Source: a virus. From it: a stretch of 47,771 nucleotides of DNA. Shown here piece by piece: positions 15,666 to 22,802 of this stretch. Position numbers and translations under genes: made by a program. The notes beneath the pieces are model-generated. The model saw only the letters and a program-made list of their open reading frames with translations, was not told the origin of the DNA and did no database searches. How positions within the stretch are numbered: position 1 is the first letter of the stretch; every line of letters starts with the position of its first letter. The stretch covers positions 1 to 47,771 of IMG/VR virus record IMGVR_UViG_3300046533_000670; one strand, 5' to 3'.

Positions 15666-17995
15666 CGATAATCTTGCCCGACCACCGAGCCGTAGATCGT
15701 GCTCCCGGCATTGTCGGACATCAAAAGCACGATATCGATCTTGCCCGAAGCCGACAGGGTCGGCGCGGTCCCCGAGGGCCACTTGGTCCCGCTCGGCCAG
15801 GCGATGGCATTGCCTCCGGTATTGGTGATCAGCAACCTAACCTTGCCGGTCACCCCCGACGATGGCCATCCGCTGATCGACAAGGTCGTGATCGCGACCC
15901 CGAGCGTCAGCGCGACATTCTCGCCGAGACTTCTATTAATTGCCGTGGTCGCGGCTGCGGTCACCGCCTGAACCTTCAGATCCGCAGGCCCCTGGACGGT
16001 CAGTCCTCCACTCAGGACCCCGCCCGCGGCGCTCAACACCCCGCTGATCGAGCACGAACCGTCGGCGGCCAATTTGACCGTCCCGCCAGAGGCCGAATGC
16101 AGGAGATGGACCGAATTGTCGGCCCCGTCCCAGTAATAGGACCCCAAGGTCGAACCGCCGGTATTCAAATTGAACGCCGGCGCCGCCAACGCCCCCGTCG
16201 CGGTCCCGCCTGCAACCGGAATGTACCCAGCCAAGGCCGTCGACCAGTCGGTCAGGTCGTTGTGGGTCAGATGCGACCAGCCAAGGCTCTTCCTGGCGTA
16301 GCTCGTCCCGTCGTTGGGGGCGTCCGCGATGCCTCCACCCCCGCCTCCGAGGCCCGAGATCGCCGTGGCCACGAACGCCGTGGTCGCAATACTGGTGTCG
16401 TTGTCCCCAGGAGACGGCGTCGGGGCCTTGGGATCCCCGGTGAAGACCGGATTCGCCAACGGCGCGTAGGGCGCGATCGTCGCCGCCCAATCGGTGAGAT
16501 CATTGTGGGTGACGTGCTGCCACGACCCGCTCTTTCTCCCGTAAAGCGTGCCGTCGACCGTCGCATCGGTCAGCCCGCCGGGCGCCACCGCCCAATTCAG
16601 GCTGTGCCTGGCGTAGTACTGCCCATCGTTGGGGGCCTCGCCGATCCCCCCTCCGCCGCTCCCCGCCAGCACCGGAGGCCCGTACCACACCATATATATA
16701 AGAGAGGACGCCGCAGGGGCCTCCGCGAAGGTGATGCTGCTCCCCGACGCCGTGTAAGCCCCGCCAGGTTGCTGCGGGACGCCATCGACCGAAACAAACA
16801 GTTCCTCGCTCTTCGCCGCGCTGACCAGCGCCCCCGTCGCCGCAATGGTCAGCCCCGAGAACACCGTGGTCGTCCCGTCCGGGACAATCGCGTTGATGAG
16901 AAGAGTGTTCGCGCTGCCCGACGGCGTCAGCGCCAGGGCGGGGACCAGGACATCCACCGTCACGATCGCCCCTGCAGGAGCAGGGGTGATCAGCGTCACC
17001 GTCGACGTCCCATAATTGACCGTATAGTCGTAGGTCGGCTCGAGCCGCCCAGCGCCGTCGATGTAAACCTCGACCCCCTCCGGAACCGTCGCCGAAAACG
17101 CGAAGGTGTTTCCGTGCCGATCGACAGTCCCCAACGGGAACGCCGTCTGCCCCCCGGTCGCCGCATAATATAAAGAGGCCGTCACCCCCTTCTGCGGCGC
17201 GCTCGCATTGACCCAGGTCGAGCCGTTCCACACCATCATCGTCCCGGTGGTGGTGTTAAAGAACATCCCTCCAACCGGGATCGGCTGCCCGGTCGGGGTG
17301 TTCGGCGTCGTCGGCGGCATCCCGGGCCACGCGCCCATGTACCACCACGCCAGCATCCCGAACGCGCTCGCCGCCCGGTTCGCCCACCATCGCGAGCTCC
17401 AATGGTCCCCGCTGATCGCGTTGATCGCCAATATGTTCGGCGGGATGGTGCTGTTCCCATCCATGAACTCGGCCCAATCAATGCTCACCTGAGCATAGTC
17501 GGCCGAGGTCGCCGTCGCGCCGGGAACGTCAACCGCATAAGGCCCGCCCGCCCCATACCCCAGGAGCGCGCTCGTCGCCTCCAACGGAACCGCAGAGGCT
17601 GCCGCCTCCGTAGGGACCGGCGGCTCAACCGCCTGCGCGGCAGCCACGGCCCTCGCCTGCGCGTCCTCCGCAGCCTCTCGCGCCCGCGCCGCCTCAACCC
17701 GAACCCGAGCCAGCTCGGTCCTAGCCTCCGCCAGGACCGCATCCGCATTCGCCGCCTTCAGACGAAAGTCCTCGACCTCCTCCGGCGATGGCCGCAACAC
17801 CGCAGGCGCGGCCACCTCGTCACGCCGCCGCAAAACCTCGTCCACCCGACCCAACGCCGCCTGCAGTTCCGCAATCGCATCCGCATGCGCGCTAAACTGC
17901 GCGTCCAACCGATCGCCTGGAACTGGCGATGCAGGCGTCCGACGCGAAAAGGCCGTGAAGTCGTAAACCCGCGTAGGCCGGAGAAACGTACCCAT
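15662..17995 (-). CDS. Tail fibre, virion-anchoring type
   Basis: This 777-residue protein has an N-terminal region (VYDFTAFSRRTPASPVPGDRLD, about residues 10-31) and a coiled coil (about 28-120). Both resemble the anchor found in other podovirus fibres. Repeated shaft units follow, including HNDLTDW twice and APNDG.YARKSLGW-like repeats, then a beta-rich C-terminus. It probably joins the tail and carries the adhesins encoded downstream. The assignment as a fibre is firm; its receptor is not known. Confidence 0.85.
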   Translation of the reverse strand: MGTFLRPTRVYDFTAFSRRTPASPVPGDRLDAQFSAHADAIAELQAALGRVDEVLRRRDEVAAPAVLRPSPEEVEDFRLKAANADAVLAEARTELARVRVEAARAREAAEDAQARAVAAAQAVEPPVPTEAAASAVPLEATSALLGYGAGGPYAVDVPGATATSADYAQVSIDWAEFMDGNSTIPPNILAINAISGDHWSSRWWANRAASAFGMLAWWYMGAWPGMPPTTPNTPTGQPIPVGGMFFNTTTGTMMVWNGSTWVNASAPQKGVTASLYYAATGGQTAFPLGTVDRHGNTFAFSATVPEGVEVYIDGAGRLEPTYDYTVNYGTSTVTLITPAPAGAIVTVDVLVPALALTPSGSANTLLINAIVPDGTTTVFSGLTIAATGALVSAAKSEELFVSVDGVPQQPGGAYTASGSSITFAEAPAASSLIYMVWYGPPVLAGSGGGGIGEAPNDGQYYARHSLNWAVAPGGLTDATVDGTLYGRKSGSWQHVTHNDLTDWAATIAPYAPLANPVFTGDPKAPTPSPGDNDTSIATTAFVATAISGLGGGGGGIADAPNDGTSYARKSLGWSHLTHNDLTDWSTALAGYIPVAGGTATGALAAPAFNLNTGGSTLGSYYWDGADNSVHLLHSASGGTVKLAADGSCSISGVLSAAGGVLSGGLTVQGPADLKVQAVTAAATTAINRSLGENVALTLGVAITTLSISGWPSSGVTGKVRLLITNTGGNAIAWPSGTKWPSGTAPTLSASGKIDIVLLMSDNAGSTIYGSVVGQDYR

Positions 17996-18056
17996 GGGGA
18001 GCCAAGCTCAACCCGCTGCCGAAGCGGCCTACGGCGCTCGAACCCAGTCTATCCCA

Positions 18057-18842
18057 TCAAGGGCATTCGAGAAAGGCCCTCACGAACTCCGCCGCGACCT
18101 GGGGGACGATCGAATTACCCGCTCCCCGCAAGAGGCCCACGCGGTTGGGTATCCCTGAAGCCAAAGGGAAAATCGAGGGTTCAACTGGCCGCCACTTGCC
18201 GTCCCGGCAGTAGAGCCAGTCAGCAGCTGACCAGAAGCTGTCAGCCGGGCCGGGCCGCACAAGGCCGCCGCTTCCGGCAGGGGACGTCCGGTTGGATGAC
18301 CCCGCGCGTCCGTCGAGCCGCGAATACCGTCCGCCATCGCCGGCGTCGGCCACCCAGAACAGGCGGTAGCGGATGTGCGGCGCGCCGACGCTTGCCGCTG
18401 GCAAAGAGGCGGCCCCGACGGCATATCCAAGGCCCTCCAGGTCAGCGCGAACAGCGGATAGCCACTCCCGCCCATCCGAACCCGCAACCTGCTCTCCAAA
18501 GCAAACTGAAGGCCGGCGCTCGGCGACGAGACGGTGAAAAGCTGGCCAGAGGTGTCGTTCGTCGACATGGCCAAGCCCGAGTCCCGCGACCGAAAGCGGC
18601 TGACACGGACAGCTCCCTGTCCAGACTTCGCGATCGGCAGGGAAACCGGCGAGCCTGAGCGCGTAAGCCCACCCCCCGATCCCGGCAAAGAAATGACACT
18701 GCCCGTACCCCCGGAGATCCCCTCCCCGAACATCGACAATTGATCGCTCATCCACATCCCCTTCCGGGATCTCCCCCGCCACAATCAGGTTCCGCAGCCA
18801 TCCAGCCGCAAAAGGATCGACCTCATTGTAATACGCCCTCAC
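18057..18842 (-). CDS. C5 cytosine DNA methyltransferase
   Basis: This 261-residue Dcm-type enzyme has motif I FFAGIGGWAYALRLAG (about 50-65), the catalytic PCQP loop in motif IV, GEQV in motif VI, HIRYRLFWVA in motif VIII and GNSIVPQVAAEF in motif X near the end. It methylates cytosine in a short target, most likely to protect phage DNA from restriction. No partner nuclease is adjacent. The start is GTG overlapping the stop of the small basic gene upstream (GTGA). The target-recognition part is short, as in other phage enzymes. Confidence 0.92.
   Translation of the reverse strand: MRAYYNEVDPFAAGWLRNLIVAGEIPEGDVDERSIVDVRGGDLRGYGQCHFFAGIGGWAYALRLAGFPADREVWTGSCPCQPLSVAGLGLGHVDERHLWPAFHRLVAERRPSVCFGEQVAGSDGREWLSAVRADLEGLGYAVGAASLPAASVGAPHIRYRLFWVADAGDGGRYSRLDGRAGSSNRTSPAGSGGLVRPGPADSFWSAADWLYCRDGKWRPVEPSIFPLASGIPNRVGLLRGAGNSIVPQVAAEFVRAFLECP
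18080..18751 (-). CDS. Possible overlapping gene in the +1 frame of the methyltransferase
   Basis: A second open frame runs almost the whole length of the methyltransferase. From ATG 18751, with AAGGGG just upstream, it would encode about 223 residues with features such as SRLRVRMGGSG, LTWRALDMPSG, ASARRTS, WPTP and QLNPRFSLWLQGYP. I recall similar out-of-frame products being annotated as hypothetical proteins beside phage Dcm genes. Its end (SSPRSRRSS) is simply the shifted reading of motif X, so it may be only a by-product of constrained codons. Expression is unproven. Confidence 0.25.
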   Translation of the reverse strand: MSDQLSMFGEGISGGTGSVISLPGSGGGLTRSGSPVSLPIAKSGQGAVRVSRFRSRDSGLAMSTNDTSGQLFTVSSPSAGLQFALESRLRVRMGGSGYPLFALTWRALDMPSGPPLCQRQASARRTSATACSGWPTPAMADGIRGSTDARGHPTGRPLPEAAALCGPARLTASGQLLTGSTAGTASGGQLNPRFSLWLQGYPTAWASCGERVIRSSPRSRRSS

Positions 18843-19120
18843 TTCCCACCCTTGCGCCGCTCCCGGTAAGCCTTCATCCGCTCCGCCGCACTCCTCGCCC
18901 CAACAGCACGCTTCGGCCGACCACCCTTGCGAGCCTTCACCAAAGCCGCACGCTCCTCCGCCGTCTCAGGAATAGGCAACTCCACAGTCGGAACTCGCTT
19001 CTCATCCTCCGCCACCGAAACCTCCACATACCGCCGAGCCAACCCCAACGGACCTAACTGTACCTGACGACCATACCGCCCGCCATGCCGCGGATCATGC
19101 GCCTTGAAACCGTCACCCAT
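18839..19120 (-). CDS. Small basic protein of unknown function
   Basis: This 93-residue, Arg/Lys-rich protein has a C-terminal helix (SAAERMKAYRERRKGGK) often seen in small phage proteins that may bind DNA or RNA. GGAGGG lies 4 nt upstream of the ATG. It is the first gene after the CGTTACG repeat cluster and overlaps the methyltransferase start (GTGA), so the two are co-translated. Confidence 0.7.
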   Translation of the reverse strand: MGDGFKAHDPRHGGRYGRQVQLGPLGLARRYVEVSVAEDEKRVPTVELPIPETAEERAALVKARKGGRPKRAVGARSAAERMKAYRERRKGGK

Positions 19121-19129
19121 CCAACCCTC

Positions 19130-19200
19130 CGTTACGCGCGTTACGCGTTACAATAACCGTTCCCGTAACGGAACGTTACGAAAAATGTCCACGCGTTACG
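19130..19200. promoter_or_regulatory. Cluster of CGTTACG repeats upstream of the methyltransferase operon
   Basis: CGTTACG occurs at 19130-19136, 19139-19145, 19174-19180 and 19194-19200, a variant CGTTACA at 19146-19152, and an inverted copy CGTAACG at 19164-19170. The inverted copy and its neighbour make a 7-bp dyad with a GAA spacer. The cluster ends only about 10 bp before the next start codon. It could be an operator, an iteron-like replication element or a site for the ParB-like protein. Which is not shown. Confidence 0.7.
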
Positions 19201-19273
19201 AAATTTTTGGGCGAGGGCATGGCACTGGCGGGTGCGCCCTCTTCCGTGGGTGGGGAGGGGTGATTAGGCCTTC

Positions 19274-19291
19274 CCGGCCACGTGCGGCCGG
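19274..19291. terminator. GC-rich hairpin between the leftward early block and the methyltransferase operon
   Basis: CCGGCC (19274-19279) pairs with GGCCGG (19286-19291) across a 6-base loop. No T tract follows on either strand. It could end leftward transcription weakly. The rest of 19201-19402 shows no gene. Confidence 0.3.
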
Positions 19292-19402
19292 CGCCTGAGT
19301 TGGGATAAATGTTGGGGCAGCACCGCTTGGCGATGATGTATATCGTGCTATATCAATGGGTTACGAGCACAGTATGGCGGACGGCTTATCCGCCAACGGT
19401 GG

Positions 19403-19615
19403 TCAGCTGAGCCGCCTCAGCTCCCTGTCGATGTCCGCCAGGCTCAGGCTCTCGGGCTCGAGGCCGTCGTCAAGCCCTTGATCCGCCTCATGTTTCGGAG
19501 CCTTCGCGCCAATCGCGCCAACCAGCTCGAGAAGGGTGCGGGCAGCCGCGGCGCGCACGTTCGGAGGGCAGGAATCGTCGGCCACTAGGACCTCGAGCGC
19601 AGTCTCAGCTTTCAA
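19403..19615 (-). CDS. Small helical protein, terminase small subunit-like
   Basis: The product is 70 residues if it starts at TTG 19615, which overlaps the upstream stop as TTGA. The helical stretch LKAETALEVLVADDSCPP, then RAAAARTLLELVGAIG, then LADIDRELRRL resembles the C-terminal part of small terminase-like phage proteins. The frame stays open upstream to 19891, across the HGG-type gene, so a frameshift fusion of the two is also possible. TTGA coupling is seen elsewhere here (40779-40782). No ribosome site is visible. The TerS idea is inference only. Confidence 0.5.
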   Translation of the reverse strand: MKAETALEVLVADDSCPPNVRAAAARTLLELVGAIGAKAPKHEADQGLDDGLEPESLSLADIDRELRRLS

Positions 19616-20091
19616 ACGCAAGCCGCGATATCGCGCTGTTTCAGGGTTTTGATGAGGTGTGGCCAGGCTGGAGTTTGCCAAGCTTTGGCGAGTCGGATTC
19701 GATCCCAAGGGGAAGCTTGTTGGTATTGAGGGATCAGTATGAGTTGAGGGTTTGTAGGCGAGGTTTTTGGGTTTTGGGCTTTGATAGCCTTTGCTCGTCC
19801 CGTTTGGATGAGCTTTCCTTGGCGAGCCCATTGACCGTAGCCTCCATGATATCCGCAGGCTTTCATGTCCTTGAGGGCGATGTTGCCGCAAGGATGGCCC
19901 GCCCTGGTGGTTGCGGAGCAGATCCTATGGATGCCTGATCCGAACCTGGTGGCCTTGCCTGCCTCCAGAAGCTCAGGCGGCGCCGTCTTGCATCCGCCGT
20001 AAGGCTTGGTGCGCTTGCACCATGGATGCTTCTTGCCTCGCCTCCAGTCCGCGCGGGTGAAGTATTCGGCCATGCCATTGATAATGGTCAC
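19612..20091 (-). CDS. HGG-type small protein with Cys/His motif
   Basis: This 159-residue protein contains C-x6-G-x-PC, then C, then YHGG at about residues 58-84. This is the zinc-finger-like pattern found in many small phage proteins that sometimes precede terminase small subunit helices. The GTG start overlaps the stop of the previous gene (GTGA); an in-frame ATG follows at 20073. The second half is basic and Gln/Pro-rich. See the next entry downstream for the overlapping frame. Confidence 0.7.
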   Translation of the reverse strand: MTIINGMAEYFTRADWRRGKKHPWCKRTKPYGGCKTAPPELLEAGKATRFGSGIHRICSATTRAGHPCGNIALKDMKACGYHGGYGQWARQGKLIQTGRAKAIKAQNPKTSPTNPQLILIPQYQQASPWDRIRLAKAWQTPAWPHLIKTLKQRDIAACV

Positions 20092-20285
20092 GTTTCGAGG
20101 GTGTCGTCAATGGTTTTGAAGGCCGCGATGGCGTCCATCAACTCCTTGCGGATCTGCTTCATGCGCATCTCGAGCTCGGCCCTGTCGTGCCGGCGCGCGG
20201 CCTCCTTGGCCGAGATCGCGAAGCTCTCGATCATGTCCATGTGCGAGGCCACAAGGCTCAACGCGGCTGTGGGCGAGCGATCCAT
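20088..20285 (-). CDS. Small coiled-coil protein of unknown function
   Basis: This 65-residue protein is almost all helical (MIESFAISAKEAARRHDRAE and a second charged helix). It lies 3 bp after the upstream stop, and its own stop overlaps the next start (GTGA). No family is recognised. Confidence 0.65.
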   Translation of the reverse strand: MDRSPTAALSLVASHMDMIESFAISAKEAARRHDRAELEMRMKQIRKELMDAIAAFKTIDDTLET

Positions 20286-20288
20286 GGG

Positions 20289-20540
20289 TCACTGCCGAGC
20301 CTCCCTGCGGGTCACCGCCTTGAAAATGCAGTGGGTGAGGAAGTCGATGAGCTGCCGCTGCAGTTCGAGCTCCTCAGCCGCCTTGGCGGGCTTCAGCGTG
20401 CCCTTGTCGACCCATTTGGGGTAGCACCGCTGCCGGAAGGCCAGTTCGCGCTTGGCCGAGCCCAGCAGGTCGTTGAGGTCGATGTCATGCCACGCCATGG
20501 CTGGGTCGGAGATGCGGATGATCGGACTGCGGTCAACCAA
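20289..20540 (-). CDS. Small phage protein of unknown function
   Basis: The product is 83 residues from TTG 20540, chosen because GAGG lies 6 nt upstream; an ATG at 20498 would give 69. The motif ELAFRQRCYPKWVDKGTL followed by a helix resembles a common small phage protein family encoded near recombination or replication genes. It is the first gene after the long non-coding gap 20541-20915. Confidence 0.7.
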   Translation of the reverse strand: MVDRSPIIRISDPAMAWHDIDLNDLLGSAKRELAFRQRCYPKWVDKGTLKPAKAAEELELQRQLIDFLTHCIFKAVTRREARQ

Positions 20541-20915
20541 TTTTTGCCTCGCGCGCGGCTACAGAGCACTACAACCTCACAACTAGAACCACTTAACCTT
20601 GCTACCTAACCTAACTGGATAGAGAGCAACTCACTAAGCCAGAAAGAGGGCATTCGAGAAGAGTATGCCACTACCTTCAATACCTTATCAGGATAAGACA
20701 CAGTACTGGATAAAGGGTGAAGGATAGAGGATACGCCCGCGCGCGAGGGACGGTCACGGCACAAGCTTACCCATGCCCGGGCATTGGCTTATGCAGGGAT
20801 CATCATCTGGCGCTGTCACACTCGCCGGGCTGCAGCCGGGAGAGCGTGAGATCGGGCTTCGGCTACAAGGCGGCCGGACGCCATCGTTCAGCGCCCAGGC
20901 GTGTCCGCGCGAGGA
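20541..20915. other. Non-coding region with GGATA repeats and palindromes
   Basis: I see no convincing gene in these 375 bases. The part at 20541-20735 is AT-rich compared with its surroundings. It holds five GGATA copies (20617, 20691, 20708, 20722 and 20729), the inverted repeat CTTATC-AG-GATAAG at 20684-20697, and AACCT repeats. Further on are the perfect palindromes ATGCCCGGGCAT (20773-20784) and GGCTGCAGCC (20828-20837). It could be a replication origin or a promoter region for the genes to its left; neither is demonstrated. Confidence 0.5.
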
Positions 20916-21134
20916 TCACTTCCATTTGGTCGTGCCCCGTCGCTTCTTTTCGCGCAAAACGGCCATGGCGGCCGATTCGCACTCGTCTTCGTGCGCCGCG
21001 TTCATCCTGTCTCGGATGCCCACTGCGATATCGCCGAGCTTGATCCACGGCGAAAATGTACGGTTACGGACTAAGTTTCCGCTGCCGCCCTGGTTGCTGG
21101 AGGGCCTCGCCTTTGCTATGTGGGGGCTTGTCAC
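20916..21134 (-). CDS. Small basic protein of unknown function
   Basis: This 72-residue protein has a GTG start with GAGGG upstream. The C-terminal half is a charged helix (AVGIRDRMNAAHEDECESAA then EKKRR). Third-position GC supports coding. The function is not recognised. Confidence 0.5.
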   Translation of the reverse strand: MTSPHIAKARPSSNQGGSGNLVRNRTFSPWIKLGDIAVGIRDRMNAAHEDECESAAMAVLREKKRRGTTKWK

Positions 21135-21200
21135 GTTTGATCCCTCACGAGGTGATGTGACAGCCGGTGGCCACCGTCAGGGCGCGATCGGCGACTATCG

Positions 21201-21227
21201 GGGGCCGTGGCCGACTGCCGCGGCCCC
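21201..21227. terminator. Strong GC hairpin between leftward early genes
   Basis: An 11-bp stem (21201-21211 with 21217-21227, one G-T pair) and a 5-base loop lie between genes ending at 21286 and starting at 21134. There is no clear U tract, so it may attenuate rather than end transcription. A 34-codon frame (21131-21235) crosses it and may just be chance. Confidence 0.45.
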
Positions 21228-21285
21228 TTCGTCATTTGTGCCGTGATTCGCGGAATCTGGCAAGCGGCATTTTGCCTGTCCACAG

Positions 21286-21648
21286 CTATCCACAAGCCGC
21301 TTTCTTGACGCGCTCGATGGCGAGGGCGTTTCGTCGCTCGATATGGATGGCTTCGACCATCGTGCGGTAACGGCCGCACTGCCGCTCGAGCCTTTGATAG
21401 GCTTCAACAAGCGCCCGCCTGACTGACGGGTCCGCTGGCGGCGATTGCCTGAGCCTTCTCAGGCGAGTGTTGTGATCTTCGAGTTGTCGCCGCAGCGTCT
21501 CGTACTCCTCCAGCACTGAATTGTAATAGTCCAGCGGCTCTTTCGCCGTTGGCGGGATCATGCGGATGAGGCCGGTTGGGCTCTCCTTGGTTGAGTGCGA
21601 GCCCGTGCGGGCGAGATAATGCGCATTGTCGCCGGCCTTCTTGAACAT
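21286..21648 (-). CDS. Coiled-coil protein of unknown function
   Basis: This 120-residue protein contains long charged helices (about 40-70 and 80-115, with YYNSVLEEYETLRRQLEDHN and RLERQCGRYRTMVEAI) typical of a coiled coil. It starts 3 bp after the upstream gene. A scaffolding or DNA-binding accessory role is possible, but no family is recognised. Confidence 0.7.
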   Translation of the reverse strand: MFKKAGDNAHYLARTGSHSTKESPTGLIRMIPPTAKEPLDYYNSVLEEYETLRRQLEDHNTRLRRLRQSPPADPSVRRALVEAYQRLERQCGRYRTMVEAIHIERRNALAIERVKKAACG

Positions 21649-21651
21649 CGG

Positions 21652-21825
21652 CTACACCAGCGCCGTCAGCGTCTCGAGCGCGGCCTCGAGGCAGCGTGAA
21701 AATTCCTTGCAGCCCGCCTCGGAGAAGCCCCATCTTTTGGTGATCAGGAAGGCATAATCACGAGCAAATTCGACTGCCTTGATCTGCTTGACGATCGACG
21801 GCGGTTTGCGGGCTTTGCGGCTCAT
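21652..21825 (-). CDS. Small helical protein of unknown function
   Basis: The product is 57 residues from ATG 21825, which overlaps the VRR-NUC stop (ATGA). The N-terminus is basic (SRKARKPPSIVKQIKAVEF) and the rest is helical. Translation is probably coupled to the nuclease gene. Confidence 0.65.
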   Translation of the reverse strand: MSRKARKPPSIVKQIKAVEFARDYAFLITKRWGFSEAGCKEFSRCLEAALETLTALV

Positions 21826-22232
21826 ACCAGCGCCTTTCGCACCACGCCCCAGGCCTCGAGCACCGCGATCGGCTGGTCCCGGCCGACGGTGATCGCGAAC
21901 GGAATGTCGAGCTTGAAGCACAGTTCGCCGAATGCCCGTTGGGCGTCGCTGACCTTCGACCAAGGGTCGCGCTTGAGCTCGATGAACCCCGCCCGCGCGC
22001 CATGGGGCAGGTCAGGGCCGATCACCAGGAGGTCGGCGACGCCCGCCGTGAGCCCAGGTTGGCCCAGGGCGCCCTGGTTGGGAATCGCCGCCACCAGGGT
22101 ATCCGGGAGGCCGAGGGCCTTCCAGTGGTCCACCACGGCCCTTTGAATGGCCTTCTCGAGCGGGCTCAGCGCCGGCGTGCGGCGAAGGAATCCTCCCCGC
22201 GGCCCGCGCTGGACCTGTAAGGGAGCGGCCAT
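21822..22232 (-). CDS. VRR-NUC domain nuclease
   Basis: The product is 136 residues from ATG 22232, which overlaps the upstream stop (TAATG). The restriction-like nuclease core is visible: IPNQG, then GLTAGVADLLVIGP with the metal-binding Asp, then GFIELK (E-x-K), then a helix ending near SDAQRAF. Stand-alone VRR-NUC proteins are common in phages and cut branched or structured DNA. With ERF, exonuclease and NinB on the other arm it completes a recombination toolkit. Confidence 0.85.
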   Translation of the reverse strand: MAAPLQVQRGPRGGFLRRTPALSPLEKAIQRAVVDHWKALGLPDTLVAAIPNQGALGQPGLTAGVADLLVIGPDLPHGARAGFIELKRDPWSKVSDAQRAFGELCFKLDIPFAITVGRDQPIAVLEAWGVVRKALV

Positions 22233-22498
22233 TACGCTCTCGCGCGCTTGCGATTCGCACGACCCCAAGCTGATCCTGTCTCGCTTTTTATGCATCCGCA
22301 CGAACGGCTATGTCCGGTGATCAAGTTCCTGGTCGAGACAACCGTCGTCTTGCCGCAGGCGCAGTGACAGAACCAGCGTGTCGCTCCACGCGCGCCTGGC
22401 TCATCGAGTTCCGCCGCGATTAATCGGCCGAACTGAACGCCGCCCAAATGATGGAACGGCCTGCCATTGCGCGCGATGGTGACCGGCCACGCAATCAC
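22232..22498 (-). CDS. Zinc-ribbon protein of the phage HNH/AP2-associated type
   Basis: This 88-residue protein has FGRLIAAELD, then WFCHCACGKTTVV, then LITGHSRSCGC. This resembles a small zinc-binding domain often found alone or fused to HNH or AP2 domains in phages. The cysteines (C-x-C-x-C and C-x-C) are intact. It probably binds DNA. It overlaps the repressor stop by 4 bp and the VRR-NUC start by 1. Confidence 0.65.
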   Translation of the reverse strand: MIAWPVTIARNGRPFHHLGGVQFGRLIAAELDEPGARGATRWFCHCACGKTTVVSTRNLITGHSRSCGCIKSETGSAWGRANRKRARA

Positions 22499-22776
22499 GC
22501 CGCGGTCCTGAACATGTCGAAGGTCGCGTCAGGCCCGAGCAGGTCGATGATCCTCAGCGCCAGCGCCAGCGGCGGGGACGCCTCGCCCAGCTCGTAGCGG
22601 AACACTTGCGAGCGGTTGACGCCGAGGCGGCGCGCGAGCTCGGGGCGGCTGATGCCGCGCGATTCGCGCAGGCGGATCAGTCCGAGTCGGGCGTTAGGGT
22701 GATCGCGGAGGATCTCGCGGTCGGACTTCGGGAGGGGAGTTGGCCAGGACATGAGGGAAAGATGCCCCTGATGCAT
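22495..22776 (-). CDS. XRE-family helix-turn-helix repressor
   Basis: This 93-residue protein has an HTH at about 37-65 (RESRGISRPELARRLGVNRS then QVFRYELGE), typical of Cro/CI-like regulators. It is transcribed away from the ERF operon with a 17-bp dyad between them (22813-22829), the usual arrangement for an autoregulated phage switch. The ATG at 22776 lacks a good ribosome site; an in-frame ATG at 22752 would give 85 residues. It probably binds the dyad, and perhaps its copies elsewhere. Confidence 0.85.
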   Translation of the reverse strand: MHQGHLSLMSWPTPLPKSDREILRDHPNARLGLIRLRESRGISRPELARRLGVNRSQVFRYELGEASPPLALALRIIDLLGPDATFDMFRTAA

Positions 22777-22802
22777 CGTTTTGGCAAGAAGTCACTTCCC
22801 GC

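Noticed and set aside
15674-17173. Long plus-strand open frame opposite the anchoring fibre (499 codons)
   Set aside because: The product is Arg/Pro-rich, as expected from antisense reading of GC-rich DNA. The fibre on the other strand has clear coiled-coil and repeat units.
21131-21235. 34-codon frame crossing the GC hairpin, coupled by GTGA to the next gene
   Set aside because: Its composition is that of hairpin-derived Arg/Pro/Ser-rich sequence, and there is no good ribosome site. The structure seems the better explanation.
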